Shown: positions 30,707 to 38,291 of the stretch, piece by piece
How positions within the stretch are numbered: position 1 is the stretch's first letter
Layout: the number at the start of each line of letters is the position of its first letter
DNA from: Bacillota bacterium
Lineage (GTDB): Bacteria > Bacillota > Clostridia > Christensenellales > Borkfalkiaceae
Length of the DNA: 40,028 nt
Assembly (NCBI GenBank): GCA_019423125.1
Contig: JAHZBZ010000014.1
Span: forward strand, 1 to 40,028
Direction of reading: 5' to 3'
Position numbers and translations under genes: made by a program
The notes under the pieces: generated by a model
What the model was told of the DNA's origin: nothing
Seen by the model: the letters and a program-made list of their open reading frames with translations, nothing else
Databases searched by the model: none

Positions 30707-32125
30707 ATGAAAGCAATATCTAAAAAAGGTGTATGGCTTGTAATTGCCGTAATGCTGTTGAGTTTTTTCCTCAGCACTATCAGTGCTTGCAGCTCGCAAA
30801 CCGTAAAAGTAACGTTTGACTTAAACTATACGGGGGCAAGCGCGGCAACGGTTGTATCCGTTAATGCCGGTGAAACTGTAAGCCAGCCGGCAGACCCTAC
30901 TCGTGAGAATTATGAGTTTTTAGGCTGGTTTACCGAGGCGGCAGCTGAAAATAAATATGATTTCAAAAAGACGGTGGAATCTGATATTACGCTCTTCGCG
31001 GGCTGGGACGCATATCCGACGATCACTTACAATTTGAATTATGCCGGTGCACCTGAAGCAAAGGTTGTTTCGGTTAAGAAGGGAACATCTGCGATTGAAC
31101 CTGACGAACCTCAACGCGATGGATTCAGCTTCGGCGGTTGGTATACCGACGCAACTTGCACATTCCCGTATGAATTTAATGCAGTTAATGAAAGTATTAC
31201 AGTGTATGCTAAATGGCTCGATAATAGCGTAGATCATATTTTGGTAACTTTTAACTTGAATTATGAAGGCGCGGGTCAGTCTTTTACGCAGAGCGTGCCT
31301 AAAGACGCAAAGGTACAGAAACCTGCTGATCCCACTCGTCCTGGTTCCGAAGATTCTGCTTCCGAAGAGATAAATTATGTATTTTCCGGATGGTATACGG
31401 ATCCCGAAGGAACGGAGGAATATGATTTTGAAACCGTGGTCAGTGAGCCCATCACACTTTATGCTCAATGGACGACTTCCTATGATTTCTGGACAGTATA
31501 TACCGATTTATCCAATTTTGTGGGCAACAGCTGGTTATATATGGATGAGTATCCCGATTATATGACGATAGAAAGAACGGGCATCGGTAACAGTTCGCAG
31601 AAAATGTGGGATACGGAAAATCATATTGCAGACTATTTCCTTCAGGGTGTTCATAACACGTACGAACAGGAATTGGTGTGGGTCATAACGTCTGATGCAG
31701 ACACGACGGCTGTTTTGCAATTTAGCATGGCGCTTGAAATAGTAAGAGAGCAACCCATTGAAATGTATTCATCTACGGATATCGACGTTTACGGAGGCAG
31801 TCATAGAATTGTAGTTAACGGTGAGGATATTGCATTCGGCAAGTATAGCGAGTATGATGAAATTACACTTCAGAGATCTTCCCAAGATGTTCCCATGCAC
31901 TTTGATCTGTATACTATGGCGGAAATTAATCTCAAGGAAGGCGAAAATGTCATTAAGTTTATGATTGGACAAAACGATTGGCTTGAAGGTGTAGACGGAG
32001 CTCAGTCGCACTATGGTAGTGCTCCCACCATTGAGCTTATAAGACTGATTACAAACGCGAATTTGACCTGGACGCCCAAAGTTGAAAATATAGAAAACCG
32101 TGCGGCGCTTGAAGATGACTTTTAA
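30707..32125 (+). CDS. InlB-repeat lipoprotein with C-terminal carbohydrate-binding-like domain
   Basis: 472 residues. A signal peptide ends in the lipobox ISAC (C28), so it should be lipid-anchored on the outer face. Three Listeria-Bacteroides (InlB B-type) repeats follow: VTFDLNYTGA...YEFLGWFTEA (about 33-100), ITYNLNYAGA...FSFGGWYTD (about 104-172) and VTFNLNYEGA...YVFSGWYTDPEGT (about 180-262). Residues 265-455 form a beta-rich domain (FWTVYTDLSNFVGNSWLY, LQFSMALEIV, INLKEGENVIKFMIG) of the kind seen in carbohydrate-binding modules; the ligand is unknown. It lies between two GH3 genes and is probably their substrate-binding partner at the cell surface. AGAGGAAT precedes the ATG. Confidence 0.8.
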   Translation: MKAISKKGVWLVIAVMLLSFFLSTISACSSQTVKVTFDLNYTGASAATVVSVNAGETVSQPADPTRENYEFLGWFTEAAAENKYDFKKTVESDITLFAGWDAYPTITYNLNYAGAPEAKVVSVKKGTSAIEPDEPQRDGFSFGGWYTDATCTFPYEFNAVNESITVYAKWLDNSVDHILVTFNLNYEGAGQSFTQSVPKDAKVQKPADPTRPGSEDSASEEINYVFSGWYTDPEGTEEYDFETVVSEPITLYAQWTTSYDFWTVYTDLSNFVGNSWLYMDEYPDYMTIERTGIGNSSQKMWDTENHIADYFLQGVHNTYEQELVWVITSDADTTAVLQFSMALEIVREQPIEMYSSTDIDVYGGSHRIVVNGEDIAFGKYSEYDEITLQRSSQDVPMHFDLYTMAEINLKEGENVIKFMIGQNDWLEGVDGAQSHYGSAPTIELIRLITNANLTWTPKVENIENRAALEDDF

Positions 32126-32148
32126 TCATCTGGAACAGGAGAGTGAAC

Positions 32149-35100
32149 ATGGATAATATAAAAAAAACAAAGAAGCATAAGCCCGTTAAGGTATGGGCTC
32201 TTGTGTCATCAATCACAATGGTTTTAGTTTTTACCTTGACAATGGTTATGACGCAAGTTCCCATTATTTCTGGAACCTTCAATATTATATTTGGCCGAGC
32301 GCAAGCTATTATAGGCGATAACAAGGGATTGTATACAGTCAGTGAAGGCATAACCGATAAAGAATCTGCTTATGATGCGGCTAATGAATTAAATATCGAG
32401 ATAGCGAGTGAAGGTACAATATTATTAAAGAACGATCAAAACGTCTTGCCGTTTGCCCCTAATAGCAAAATAAGCGTGTTCGGCAAAAATTCCGTTAATC
32501 TGTTGTATGGCGGTTCTGGAAGCGGCGGTTACTCTAATAGTGAAATGAAAACTATTTATGACAGTCTGGAAGCCGCGGGTTTTTCATACAATACTACTCT
32601 TCGCAGTTTTTATGAAAATACATCACAGTCAGGCAACGCGCGTATAGCGTCACCAGGGTTTGACGAGATTATTGCAGGTTTTCCTACGGCGGAAACGCCT
32701 GTCGAGAATTATATCAAATATAATATACCCGACTCCTACAACGATCACGACACCGCGCTTATAGTGCTTACACGTATCGGTGGCGAAGGGTTTGATCTTC
32801 CTCGTACAATGAAAAGTGCAAGTGCGACAGACAATTCGTTAAAGTCCTTAGAGAGCGAGGAAGCCTGGAATGACGACGTAAATTTTGCAGTTAAGGGTGC
32901 GCGAAATAAAGACGACCACTACCTCGAGCTGGACAAAAATGAGGCGGAACTGATACAACACGTTACCGATAACTTCGATAAAGTGGTTATTGTACTGAAT
33001 ACAAACAATAATCTTGAACTCGGTTTTTTAGACGATCCTTCCTATTGGACGGACACACTGGGTATGCCTGATCAAAGCTCTAAAATTCAGGGGGCGCTTT
33101 GGATCGGAACTCCCGGCGGATATGGAATTATGTCATTGGGAAAGATCTTGAACGGAACAGTAAACCCTTCGGGCAGAACTGTTAGTATACACGCAAGAGA
33201 TTTTACAAAAGATCCCACGTATAACAATTTTGGAAACAATAACGAATATGAGGGAGATGCATATCTGCTTGCGAACGGTAATTTACCTTCTGCTCCGGCT
33301 CGTCAGTACTTTGTTGAGTATGAGGAAGGCATATATGTCGGTTATCGCTATTACGAGACGCGAGGATTTACCGACGGTCAGGAATGGTATGACAATAATG
33401 TAGTATATCCCACCGGATTCGGGCTGTCATATTCTGAATTCGATTGGACGATAGGCGACATGAAGCTCGATGGAAAAGTAATCGATGATAATTATAAGCT
33501 TTCGCAATCCGACGCGAATAAATCCATCAGCGTGGACGTTACTGTGACGAATAAGGAAAGCAGCAGTAAAGCCGGCAAAGATGTCGTGCAGCTCTATGTG
33601 AGTGCACCATATACTACAGACGGCATAGAAAAAACTCACGTACAACTTGCCGCATTTGCAAAAACTAAACTTCTTGAACCCGGAGAATCTCAAACGGTTA
33701 CGCTTGAATTCAGTTTATACGACATCGCATCTTACGATTACAATGATGACAATTCGAACGGATTTAAGGGATGGGAAACGGAAGCTGGCGATTATAAGGT
33801 ATACGTATCACGCAATTCGCACTCTTGGGCGGATATAAGTCCTATGTCTTATAGCTTTACAGTTCCTCAGTCGCAGCCGAATGCATCAAAAGGTAATACG
33901 GGCTTTACGTATGATAAAGATCCGGTGACCAAAAAAAATATTCAAAATCGCTTTGATGACGTTAGTTACGGAAGAGATAACCGAACGAGCGATATGATAT
34001 ATTTATCACGCGGAGATTGGGAAAACACCTGGCCTACCGCTCCGACAGTAGAATCGCGCTCTAATACACAAGAATGGATGAATGCTTTAACTTGGCGCAT
34101 GGCTGAAAACGACGTTGAAGGTAAGCCTTGGTATAAAACAGAAGACCAGATGCCTAATCAAGCGACCAGCCCGGTGGCGAAGGAGGATGCGATTCAGCTG
34201 ATGGATCTTGTCGGAGTCGATTACAACGATCCGCTTTGGGAAAGATTTTTAGATCAGCTTACTGTTGGGCAAATGACAGAACTGGTTGGTATAGGCGCAT
34301 TTGGAACTATTCCCTTGGAAAACGTTGGCGTACCTCTCACTGTGGGTTCGGACGGACCTGTCGGATGGGTTAACTTCATGTCTGATAATCTCGTTTACGG
34401 TACTGCATTTTACGCTTCGCAAAGCGTTTTAGGTGCAACGTATAATACGCAGCTCGCATACGAATACGGGGTTATGATAGGAGATGAGGCGCTTATTGGT
34501 GATTCGGAAGGTGACGGATTGCCCTACACTGGTTGGTATGCTCCCGGCGCAAATATTCATCGTTCACCTTTTTCGGGACGTAATTGGGAATATTACTCAG
34601 AAGATCCCTTACTTACCGGTAAAATGGCGGCAAACATAATCAAAGGTGCAAAGAGTAAAGGTGTAATTTTGTTTGCAAAGCACTTTGCGCTAAACGATCA
34701 GGAAACAAACCGAGGTGGGGTTCTTACTTGGGCAAATGAACAGGCCATGCGAGAAATCTTCCTTAAATCTTTTGAGATTTTAGTAAAGGAAGGACCTGCT
34801 AATGGTTTGATGAGTTCTTATAATCGTATTGGAGCGACATGGACGGGCGGTGATTATAGATTATTGACCGAACTTCTTCGCGGCGAATGGGGATTCAATG
34901 GCGTTATAGTCACAGACTATGCGACAGGCAGACATCAAAACCCCAATCAGATGGTGAGGGCAGGCGGCGATCTTAATTTTTATCAAACTAGCGGTGCGCT
35001 CAGTAGTGATGCAAACAATGCTACGCAAGTTTGTGCATTGAGAGCGGCGTCAAAGAATGTCTTATATGCAATTACCAATAGTAATGCAATGAATTATGAA

Positions 35101-35259
35101 ATACTTGGATATCATTTGCCTGTCTGGATGACGGCCTTGATTTGGATAAATGTTGGGCTTTTCATTGCATTTGCTGCTTGGGGCGGAGTATTGCTGTTTT
35201 TATCGTTCAGGAAGTCAAAACCGAATAATGAAATAACAAACGAAAAGTTAGATAATTAA
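32149..35259 (+). CDS. Membrane-anchored GH3-family beta-glycosidase, permuted domains
   Basis: 1036 residues from the ATG at 32149, chosen because GGAG lies seven bases upstream; the GTG at 32143 overlaps that spacing. One N-terminal membrane segment (about 18-43) and one C-terminal (about 990-1020, ending SFRKSK) would hold both ends in the membrane. Between them: GH3 sandwich domain first (about 65-400: ELNIEIASEGTILLKNDQNVLPF, FGKNSV), fibronectin-III-like domain (about 455-540), then the TIM barrel (about 700-960). The active site looks complete: SDGPVGW, APGANIHRSPFSGRNWEYYSEDPLL, FAKHFALNDQETNR (K844, H845) and nucleophile GVIVTDYA (D923). It probably releases glucose or xylose from beta-linked oligosaccharides. 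It follows the lipoprotein gene by 23 bases. Confidence 0.88.
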   Translation: MDNIKKTKKHKPVKVWALVSSITMVLVFTLTMVMTQVPIISGTFNIIFGRAQAIIGDNKGLYTVSEGITDKESAYDAANELNIEIASEGTILLKNDQNVLPFAPNSKISVFGKNSVNLLYGGSGSGGYSNSEMKTIYDSLEAAGFSYNTTLRSFYENTSQSGNARIASPGFDEIIAGFPTAETPVENYIKYNIPDSYNDHDTALIVLTRIGGEGFDLPRTMKSASATDNSLKSLESEEAWNDDVNFAVKGARNKDDHYLELDKNEAELIQHVTDNFDKVVIVLNTNNNLELGFLDDPSYWTDTLGMPDQSSKIQGALWIGTPGGYGIMSLGKILNGTVNPSGRTVSIHARDFTKDPTYNNFGNNNEYEGDAYLLANGNLPSAPARQYFVEYEEGIYVGYRYYETRGFTDGQEWYDNNVVYPTGFGLSYSEFDWTIGDMKLDGKVIDDNYKLSQSDANKSISVDVTVTNKESSSKAGKDVVQLYVSAPYTTDGIEKTHVQLAAFAKTKLLEPGESQTVTLEFSLYDIASYDYNDDNSNGFKGWETEAGDYKVYVSRNSHSWADISPMSYSFTVPQSQPNASKGNTGFTYDKDPVTKKNIQNRFDDVSYGRDNRTSDMIYLSRGDWENTWPTAPTVESRSNTQEWMNALTWRMAENDVEGKPWYKTEDQMPNQATSPVAKEDAIQLMDLVGVDYNDPLWERFLDQLTVGQMTELVGIGAFGTIPLENVGVPLTVGSDGPVGWVNFMSDNLVYGTAFYASQSVLGATYNTQLAYEYGVMIGDEALIGDSEGDGLPYTGWYAPGANIHRSPFSGRNWEYYSEDPLLTGKMAANIIKGAKSKGVILFAKHFALNDQETNRGGVLTWANEQAMREIFLKSFEILVKEGPANGLMSSYNRIGATWTGGDYRLLTELLRGEWGFNGVIVTDYATGRHQNPNQMVRAGGDLNFYQTSGALSSDANNATQVCALRAASKNVLYAITNSNAMNYEILGYHLPVWMTALIWINVGLFIAFAAWGGVLLFLSFRKSKPNNEITNEKLDN

Positions 35260-35299
35260 TGCCCCCCAAAACAATCTTGCGCTTGCAAGATTTGCATAT

Positions 35300-35334
35300 C
35301 CCCCTTATGATATAACCGTCATAAGGGGGATTTT
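35300..35334 (+). terminator. Terminator of the GH3 operon
   Basis: CCCCCTTATGA (35300-35310), loop TATAACCG, TCATAAGGGGG (35319-35329), then ATTTT: 11 perfect pairs. Confidence 0.85.
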
Positions 35335-35671
35335 GAATGCTTCAATACGTTTTATAGTTGAAACAAAATCTTTTTGTGTTGAAATTTCGGACAAGAACTC
35401 AAAGGGCGAGACGATTGCGGGCTCAAAGAAAAAGAACACGGTCAAGTATCTGCTCGGGCAAAACCTTTCAGACGGAGAGCGGCTGCTGATCCTTTGCTAT
35501 CGCGGGTATTCCATTCAGGACGGCGATTACAAAGGGTACACGGCAAAACGCGCAAAGCGCATACTGTTGCAGTACATCTTGAAGTTGAACGGGACACAGG
35601 CTGAAAAGGCTGCGCTTGCCGGAAAATGCGGGTTTACTGTCCGAAACGGCAGAATTATCAGAGATTGTTAG
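35333..35671 (+). CDS. Hypothetical protein or gene fragment
   Basis: 112 residues from a TTG start inside the terminator tail, with no convincing ribosome binding site. From about codon 20 onward the DNA becomes more GC-rich and the protein looks real: DGERLLILCYRGYSIQDGDYKGYTAKRAKRILLQYILKLNGTQAEKAALAGKCGFTVRNGRIIR. It is basic, probably helical and without membrane segments. I do not recognise the family. The abrupt composition change suggests the 3' part of a longer foreign gene fused by rearrangement to local sequence. The promoter of the structured RNA begins about 30 bases after its stop. Confidence 0.4.
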   Translation: MNASIRFIVETKSFCVEISDKNSKGETIAGSKKKNTVKYLLGQNLSDGERLLILCYRGYSIQDGDYKGYTAKRAKRILLQYILKLNGTQAEKAALAGKCGFTVRNGRIIRDC

Positions 35672-35699
35672 GCATTTTTTCGGTACTTTGCCAAAACTA

Positions 35700-35728
35700 T
35701 TGCCATTTCTCGATGAATGTGCTATACT
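35700..35728 (+). promoter_or_regulatory. Promoter of the structured leader RNA
   Basis: TTGCCA (35700-35705), 17-base spacer, TATACT (35723-35728). Predicted start 35735 coincides with the first base of a long hairpin. Confidence 0.75.
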
Positions 35729-35734
35729 ATATGC

Positions 35735-35883
35735 GCTACACAACCAAATAACAAGTAGTGGGCTACATCTCGGCATAGGTGTATCCTTTATTCCCACTAC
35801 TTTGTGGTTGTGTAGCAACAAATTGAGGGGTACATTCCAAACTATGCAGGGCGGCTCCTTAATTGGAGCCGCCCTTATTTTTT
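35735..35883 (+). ncRNA. Candidate structured leader/small RNA (~149 nt) with terminator
   Basis: From the predicted start, GCTACACAACC...AAGTAGTGGG (35735-35762) pairs with CCCACTACTT...GGTTGTGTAGC (35793-35816), a long stem with a small internal loop. Its 30-base apical loop contains GCATAG (35773-35778), complementary to CTATGC (35842-35847) directly before the terminator, so a pseudoknot is possible. The RNA ends at a perfect terminator, 35849-35883. An ORF with an AAAGGAG site starts 27 bases later, so this may be an attenuating leader (riboswitch-like) or a free small RNA such as a plasmid-type countertranscript. I do not recognise a known family. Confidence 0.65.
35849..35883 (+). terminator. 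Rho-independent terminator of the structured RNA
   Basis: GGGCGGCTCC (35849-35858), loop TTAATT, GGAGCCGCCC (35865-35874), then TTATTTTTT. Confidence 0.95.
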
Positions 35884-35909
35884 ACCCGATAGGGAAAGGA
35901 GCCTATGCT

Positions 35910-36317
35910 ATGACAACAAGAGGGAAAAACAGAATCGCTGCTTTATTTTTTACAGTCGCAACGCTTGTTTGCTTTGCGTTTACACTTGCAGCCTGCGGGA
36001 AGTCAGAGCCAAGTTACAAAACGGCTGATTTATAGACGTCAAACTATTATGGTTACATAAGTTTGGAATTGCACTTTGATAATTTTGACGCAGTATATGA
36101 TAGTACAGACTCTATTGGTACGGAAAAATATCGTCTTTTTTGCGCGGGACGTATTACGCGTATTGGAAATTATCAGTTTGAATACGTCTCCGTTACTGTT
36201 AATATAGCAATCGAGAACGGGTGGAACGTGAGCCTGCAAGAGGCTAAAATACCGCTTGATTATGACGGAAACGGTGAGTATTCGTTTTATATGGACAAAA
36301 CACTCATGGACTTATAA
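35910..36317 (+). pseudogene. Lipoprotein gene interrupted by an in-frame amber codon
   Basis: ATG 35910 with AAAGGAG upstream starts MTTRGKNRIAALFF and a lipobox LAAC (C29), but after KTADL a TAG (36033-36035) stops translation at 41 residues. The same frame continues open: TSNYYGYISLELHFDNFDAVYD, then KYRLFCAGRITRIGNYQFEYVSV, ending MDKTLMDL at 36317, i.e. a 135-codon lipoprotein with one nonsense codon. The beta-rich part resembles small exported proteins of unknown function. Either it is a recent pseudogene or the stop is read through. It sits between the structured RNA and the response regulator, probably in one transcript. Confidence 0.75.
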
Positions 36318-36341
36318 TTGCGATAAATAGCGGGGGATGAT

Positions 36342-37070
36342 ATGATTAAGATTGCAATTGTTGAGGACGACGAAAAAGATGCCGAAATATTGAGAAGTTA
36401 TATTGATCGATTTGGTGCTGAACATGCCGAGCAATTTGTGATTGAACGATTTAATGACGGAATGCAGTTTATTTCCGCATACAGTGCAACGTTTGACATC
36501 GTGTTTATGGATATCGAAGTGCCTGTTTTCGATGGGATAAGTACGGCGAGAAAGCTGAGAGAGTTAGATAACGACGTATGTCTGATTTTTGTTTCGAACT
36601 CGGCAAAATATGCATTAGTTGGCTATGAAGTAGACGCAATGGACTATATGGTTAAGCCTGTTAAGTATTTTAATTTCGCGTTGAAAATGGAAAAGGCTGT
36701 GAGACTCAGGCAGAACAAGCGCACCGGATATTTAATGCTGAAAATAGACGAATCAATAAAAAAAATCGACATTAAGGAAATTTTGTTCGTAGAGGTTTTT
36801 GGACATACAGCCATGATTCATACCTTTAAGGAAATGCACACGATTCGAATGACGCTGGGTACGCTAAGAGAAAAATTACCGAAATTGATTTTCTTTCAAT
36901 GTAACAGAAGTATAATAATAAATTTGAAATATTTGAGGGAAGTGAAGAATTCATGCGCCATAGTCGGTGAACATAACATTAAAATAAGTCGATCGAAAAA
37001 GACAGAGCTATTTGAAGCACTGGCAGAAGATAGTATGGTGATAGTGCAGGGAAGCAATGGAAACATGTAA
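36342..37070 (+). CDS. LytTR-family response regulator (AgrA/VirR type)
   Basis: 242 residues. The receiver domain (1 to about 120) starts IKIAIVEDDEKDAEIL and has the phospho-acceptor in FMDIEVP (D57) and the K in YMVKPVKYF. The LytTR DNA-binding domain (about 135-235) has EILFVEVFGHTAMIHT, LGTLREKLPKLIFFQCNRSIIINLKYLREV and IKISRSKKTELFEAL. Such regulators bind direct repeats and activate surface, virulence or peptide-sensing genes. GGGGGATGAT precedes the ATG. A GHKL kinase gene should follow, but only a deleted fragment remains, so signalling may depend on another kinase or be lost. Confidence 0.93.
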   Translation: MIKIAIVEDDEKDAEILRSYIDRFGAEHAEQFVIERFNDGMQFISAYSATFDIVFMDIEVPVFDGISTARKLRELDNDVCLIFVSNSAKYALVGYEVDAMDYMVKPVKYFNFALKMEKAVRLRQNKRTGYLMLKIDESIKKIDIKEILFVEVFGHTAMIHTFKEMHTIRMTLGTLREKLPKLIFFQCNRSIIINLKYLREVKNSCAIVGEHNIKISRSKKTELFEALAEDSMVIVQGSNGNM

Positions 37071-37072
37071 TT

Positions 37073-37327
37073 ATATTAGAGATTCTCGAGAACGTTGAGA
37101 AATCCATAAAAGAATATGACGAGATTGTTGAATCCGGCTGTAAAGCGCTTGACCACGTATTAACAGAAAAAACACATACGTGTAGAAAGCACAATATCAG
37201 TTTTACCTATATGGTAGACGGGACGGCACTTAATAAAATGAAATCATCGGATATTTTTTCGCTGTTTAGTAATGCTTTGGACAATGCAATTGAGGTGTAT
37301 TCACATTTATTACAAATTGATAGATAG
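37073..37327 (+). pseudogene. Truncated GHKL sensor histidine kinase
   Basis: Immediately after the response regulator one frame reads ILEILENVEKSIKEYDEIVESGCKALDHVLTEKTHTC, then RKHNISFTYMVDGTALNKMK, SSDIFSLFSNALDNAIEV: the dimerisation helix and the N-box (NALDNAIE) of AgrC-like GHKL kinases. The sensor membrane domain is missing upstream, and everything after the N-box (G-boxes of the ATPase) is missing downstream; the frame then runs into unrelated bases and stops at 37327. There is no start codon with a ribosome binding site. The loss lies next to the right edge of the island. Confidence 0.8.
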
Positions 37328-37348
37328 TGGAATGACAGATAAAATTAA

Positions 37349-37391
37349 GAACGAACACAAAGCAGTAGTCCCATAAGCCAGGTGTTCGTTC
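37349..37391. repeat. 10-bp inverted repeat spanning the right island edge
   Basis: GAACGAACAC (37349-37358) and GTGTTCGTTC (37382-37391) are perfect inverted copies with a 23-base loop that includes CCCATAAG. It overlaps the presumed target sequence TTCGC, so it may be an element end, a recombination site or a chance terminator-like structure. Confidence 0.6.
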
Positions 37392-37645
37392 GCGGGAATG
37401 ACCGTGGAATTCAGGTCGGCGATCTCATTTTTTCCTTCCGCGTCCGAAAAATATTTGCCGCAGTCGGAGCAGTACCAGTATTCTGTGTTTCCGTCTTCCG
37501 TGCAGGTGGCTGCGACGGCGTCAACATGCTGCATCTGATGTTTGTGCGAGGTCTCTTTGCCGAAAAGATCGCACGCCGCAAGGCCTACCGCACAGGATAC
37601 GGTCACCACGATCGCCAGAACCGCCAATAACAGTTTCCGTTTCAT
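37389..37645 (-). pseudogene. 5' part of a cysteine-repeat lipoprotein gene split by the island
   Basis: MKRKLLLAVLAIVVTVSCAVGL, then a lipobox LAAC (C25), and HKHQMQHVDAVAATCTEDG, NTEYWYCSDCGKYFSDAEGKNEIADLNSTVIPA. The repeat (ATCTEDG...YWYCSDCGKYF) matches the module in the remnant at 25658-25881. The frame then leaves homology at the island edge (NEHLAYGTT...) and stops at 37310, so a 111-residue truncated lipoprotein could still be made. GGGGAGGT precedes the ATG and a promoter with a terminator-containing leader lies upstream. Intact relatives are surface lipoproteins of unknown role. Confidence 0.8.
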
Positions 37646-37676
37646 ATTTACCTCCCCATTGTTTTTTGCAGGAAAT

Positions 37677-37706
37677 AAAAAAGCGCGTCTTCAACCGAAG
37701 ACACGC
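37677..37706 (-). terminator. Terminator inside the leader of the split lipoprotein gene
   Basis: On the minus strand GCGTGTCTTC (37706-37697), loop GGTT, GAAGACGCGC (37692-37683), then six T. It lies between the gene's promoter (37849-37821) and its ribosome binding site, nested inside a second stem TTTGCAGG/CCTGCAAA. This is the layout of an attenuator. Confidence 0.75.
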
Positions 37707-37820
37707 CCTGCAAATGTATCTCCGATTGTTTCACACACACCTTCCAAGACATACGGAAAAAGAAATACGAAACGCCTTATCGTATCGTATATTTTATATA
37801 TGAAGATATATGATGTCTAC

Positions 37821-37849
37821 AGTATAACACAAGTGCACTTTTTTTGCAA
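37821..37849 (-). promoter_or_regulatory. Promoter of the split lipoprotein gene
   Basis: On the minus strand TTGCAA (37849-37844), 17-base spacer, TATACT (37826-37821). Predicted leader about 165 bases, containing an ATACGA...TCGTAT stem and the terminator above. Confidence 0.8.
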
Positions 37850-37866
37850 GAATCGCGCGAATTTTT

Positions 37867-37911
37867 ACTAAAAAGGAGAAGTCCGAAATATTCGGACTTC
37901 TCCTTTTTAGT
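37867..37911. terminator. Perfect 21-bp palindromic hairpin, bidirectional terminator
   Basis: Arms of 21 bases (37867-37887 and 37891-37911) are exact reverse complements around a 3-base loop. The outer part is A5/T5, so it works as a terminator in either direction. Confidence 0.75.
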
Positions 37912-38291
37912 CTGAAAGTGCAACGTCGGTTAAAATTTCATTCCGTATAACGTCCGCGCATCCGAGCGGGCGTTATACGGAAGACAGGGCGCCGCGATTC
38001 GCACTTTTTCGGAAAAAATTGTGGAATGTGTGGAAAAATATGTCTTAAAATTGTATAAAAATGCGGAAAGATGTCGAAGAAAGGGGAGAGCGCGGACGAA
38101 AACGCAAAAAATGTTGATAACTTTTCGGCTTCGCGGCCTGCGCCGTCGCGGCGCAGTGTGTGCCTGTGGAAAAAGCAGGGCGCAAAAATGCGCACGTCGG
38201 GCGGGGACGGGTGCGCAAAAAGCGCGCTGTGTGCAAAAAGAAGGGGCGCCCGCAAAAGAGACTTTTGCGGGCGCCCGAAAACATAGAAAGC
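37912..38291. other. Intergenic region with two further long hairpins, no gene seen
   Basis: No supported gene. TTCCGTATAACGTCCGC (37941-37957) pairs with GCGGGCGTTATACGGAA (37966-37982), 17 pairs with one wobble. GGGCGCCCGCAAAAG (38244-38258) pairs perfectly with CTTTTGCGGGCGCCC (38262-38276). Between them the sequence is A-rich and GC-rich by turns with no start site or family resemblance. Confidence 0.7.

Larger units (their letters stand above)
25882..37388. mobile_element. ~11.5-kb AT-richer island inserted in a lipoprotein gene
   Basis: TTCGC occurs at both edges (25877-25881 and 37389-37393). Joining the flanks through one copy restores one frame across two halves of a cysteine-repeat lipoprotein. 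Base composition changes sharply at both edges. Inward from the edges, TTATGGGATAACT (left) and TTATGGGACTACT (right, inverted) match at 11 of 13 positions, a possible imperfect terminal repeat. No transposase, integrase or conjugation gene was found inside, so the mechanism is unknown. Cargo: two GH3 enzymes, an InlB-repeat lipoprotein, a structured RNA, a broken lipoprotein, a LytTR regulator and a broken kinase. Exact ends are uncertain because a 10-bp inverted repeat spans the right edge. Confidence 0.65.

Noticed and set aside
35735..35883. Retron msr-msd RNA
   Set aside because: The inverted repeats at the ends suggested it, but there is no reverse transcriptase gene nearby and the RNA ends in a rho-independent terminator directly before a coding start.
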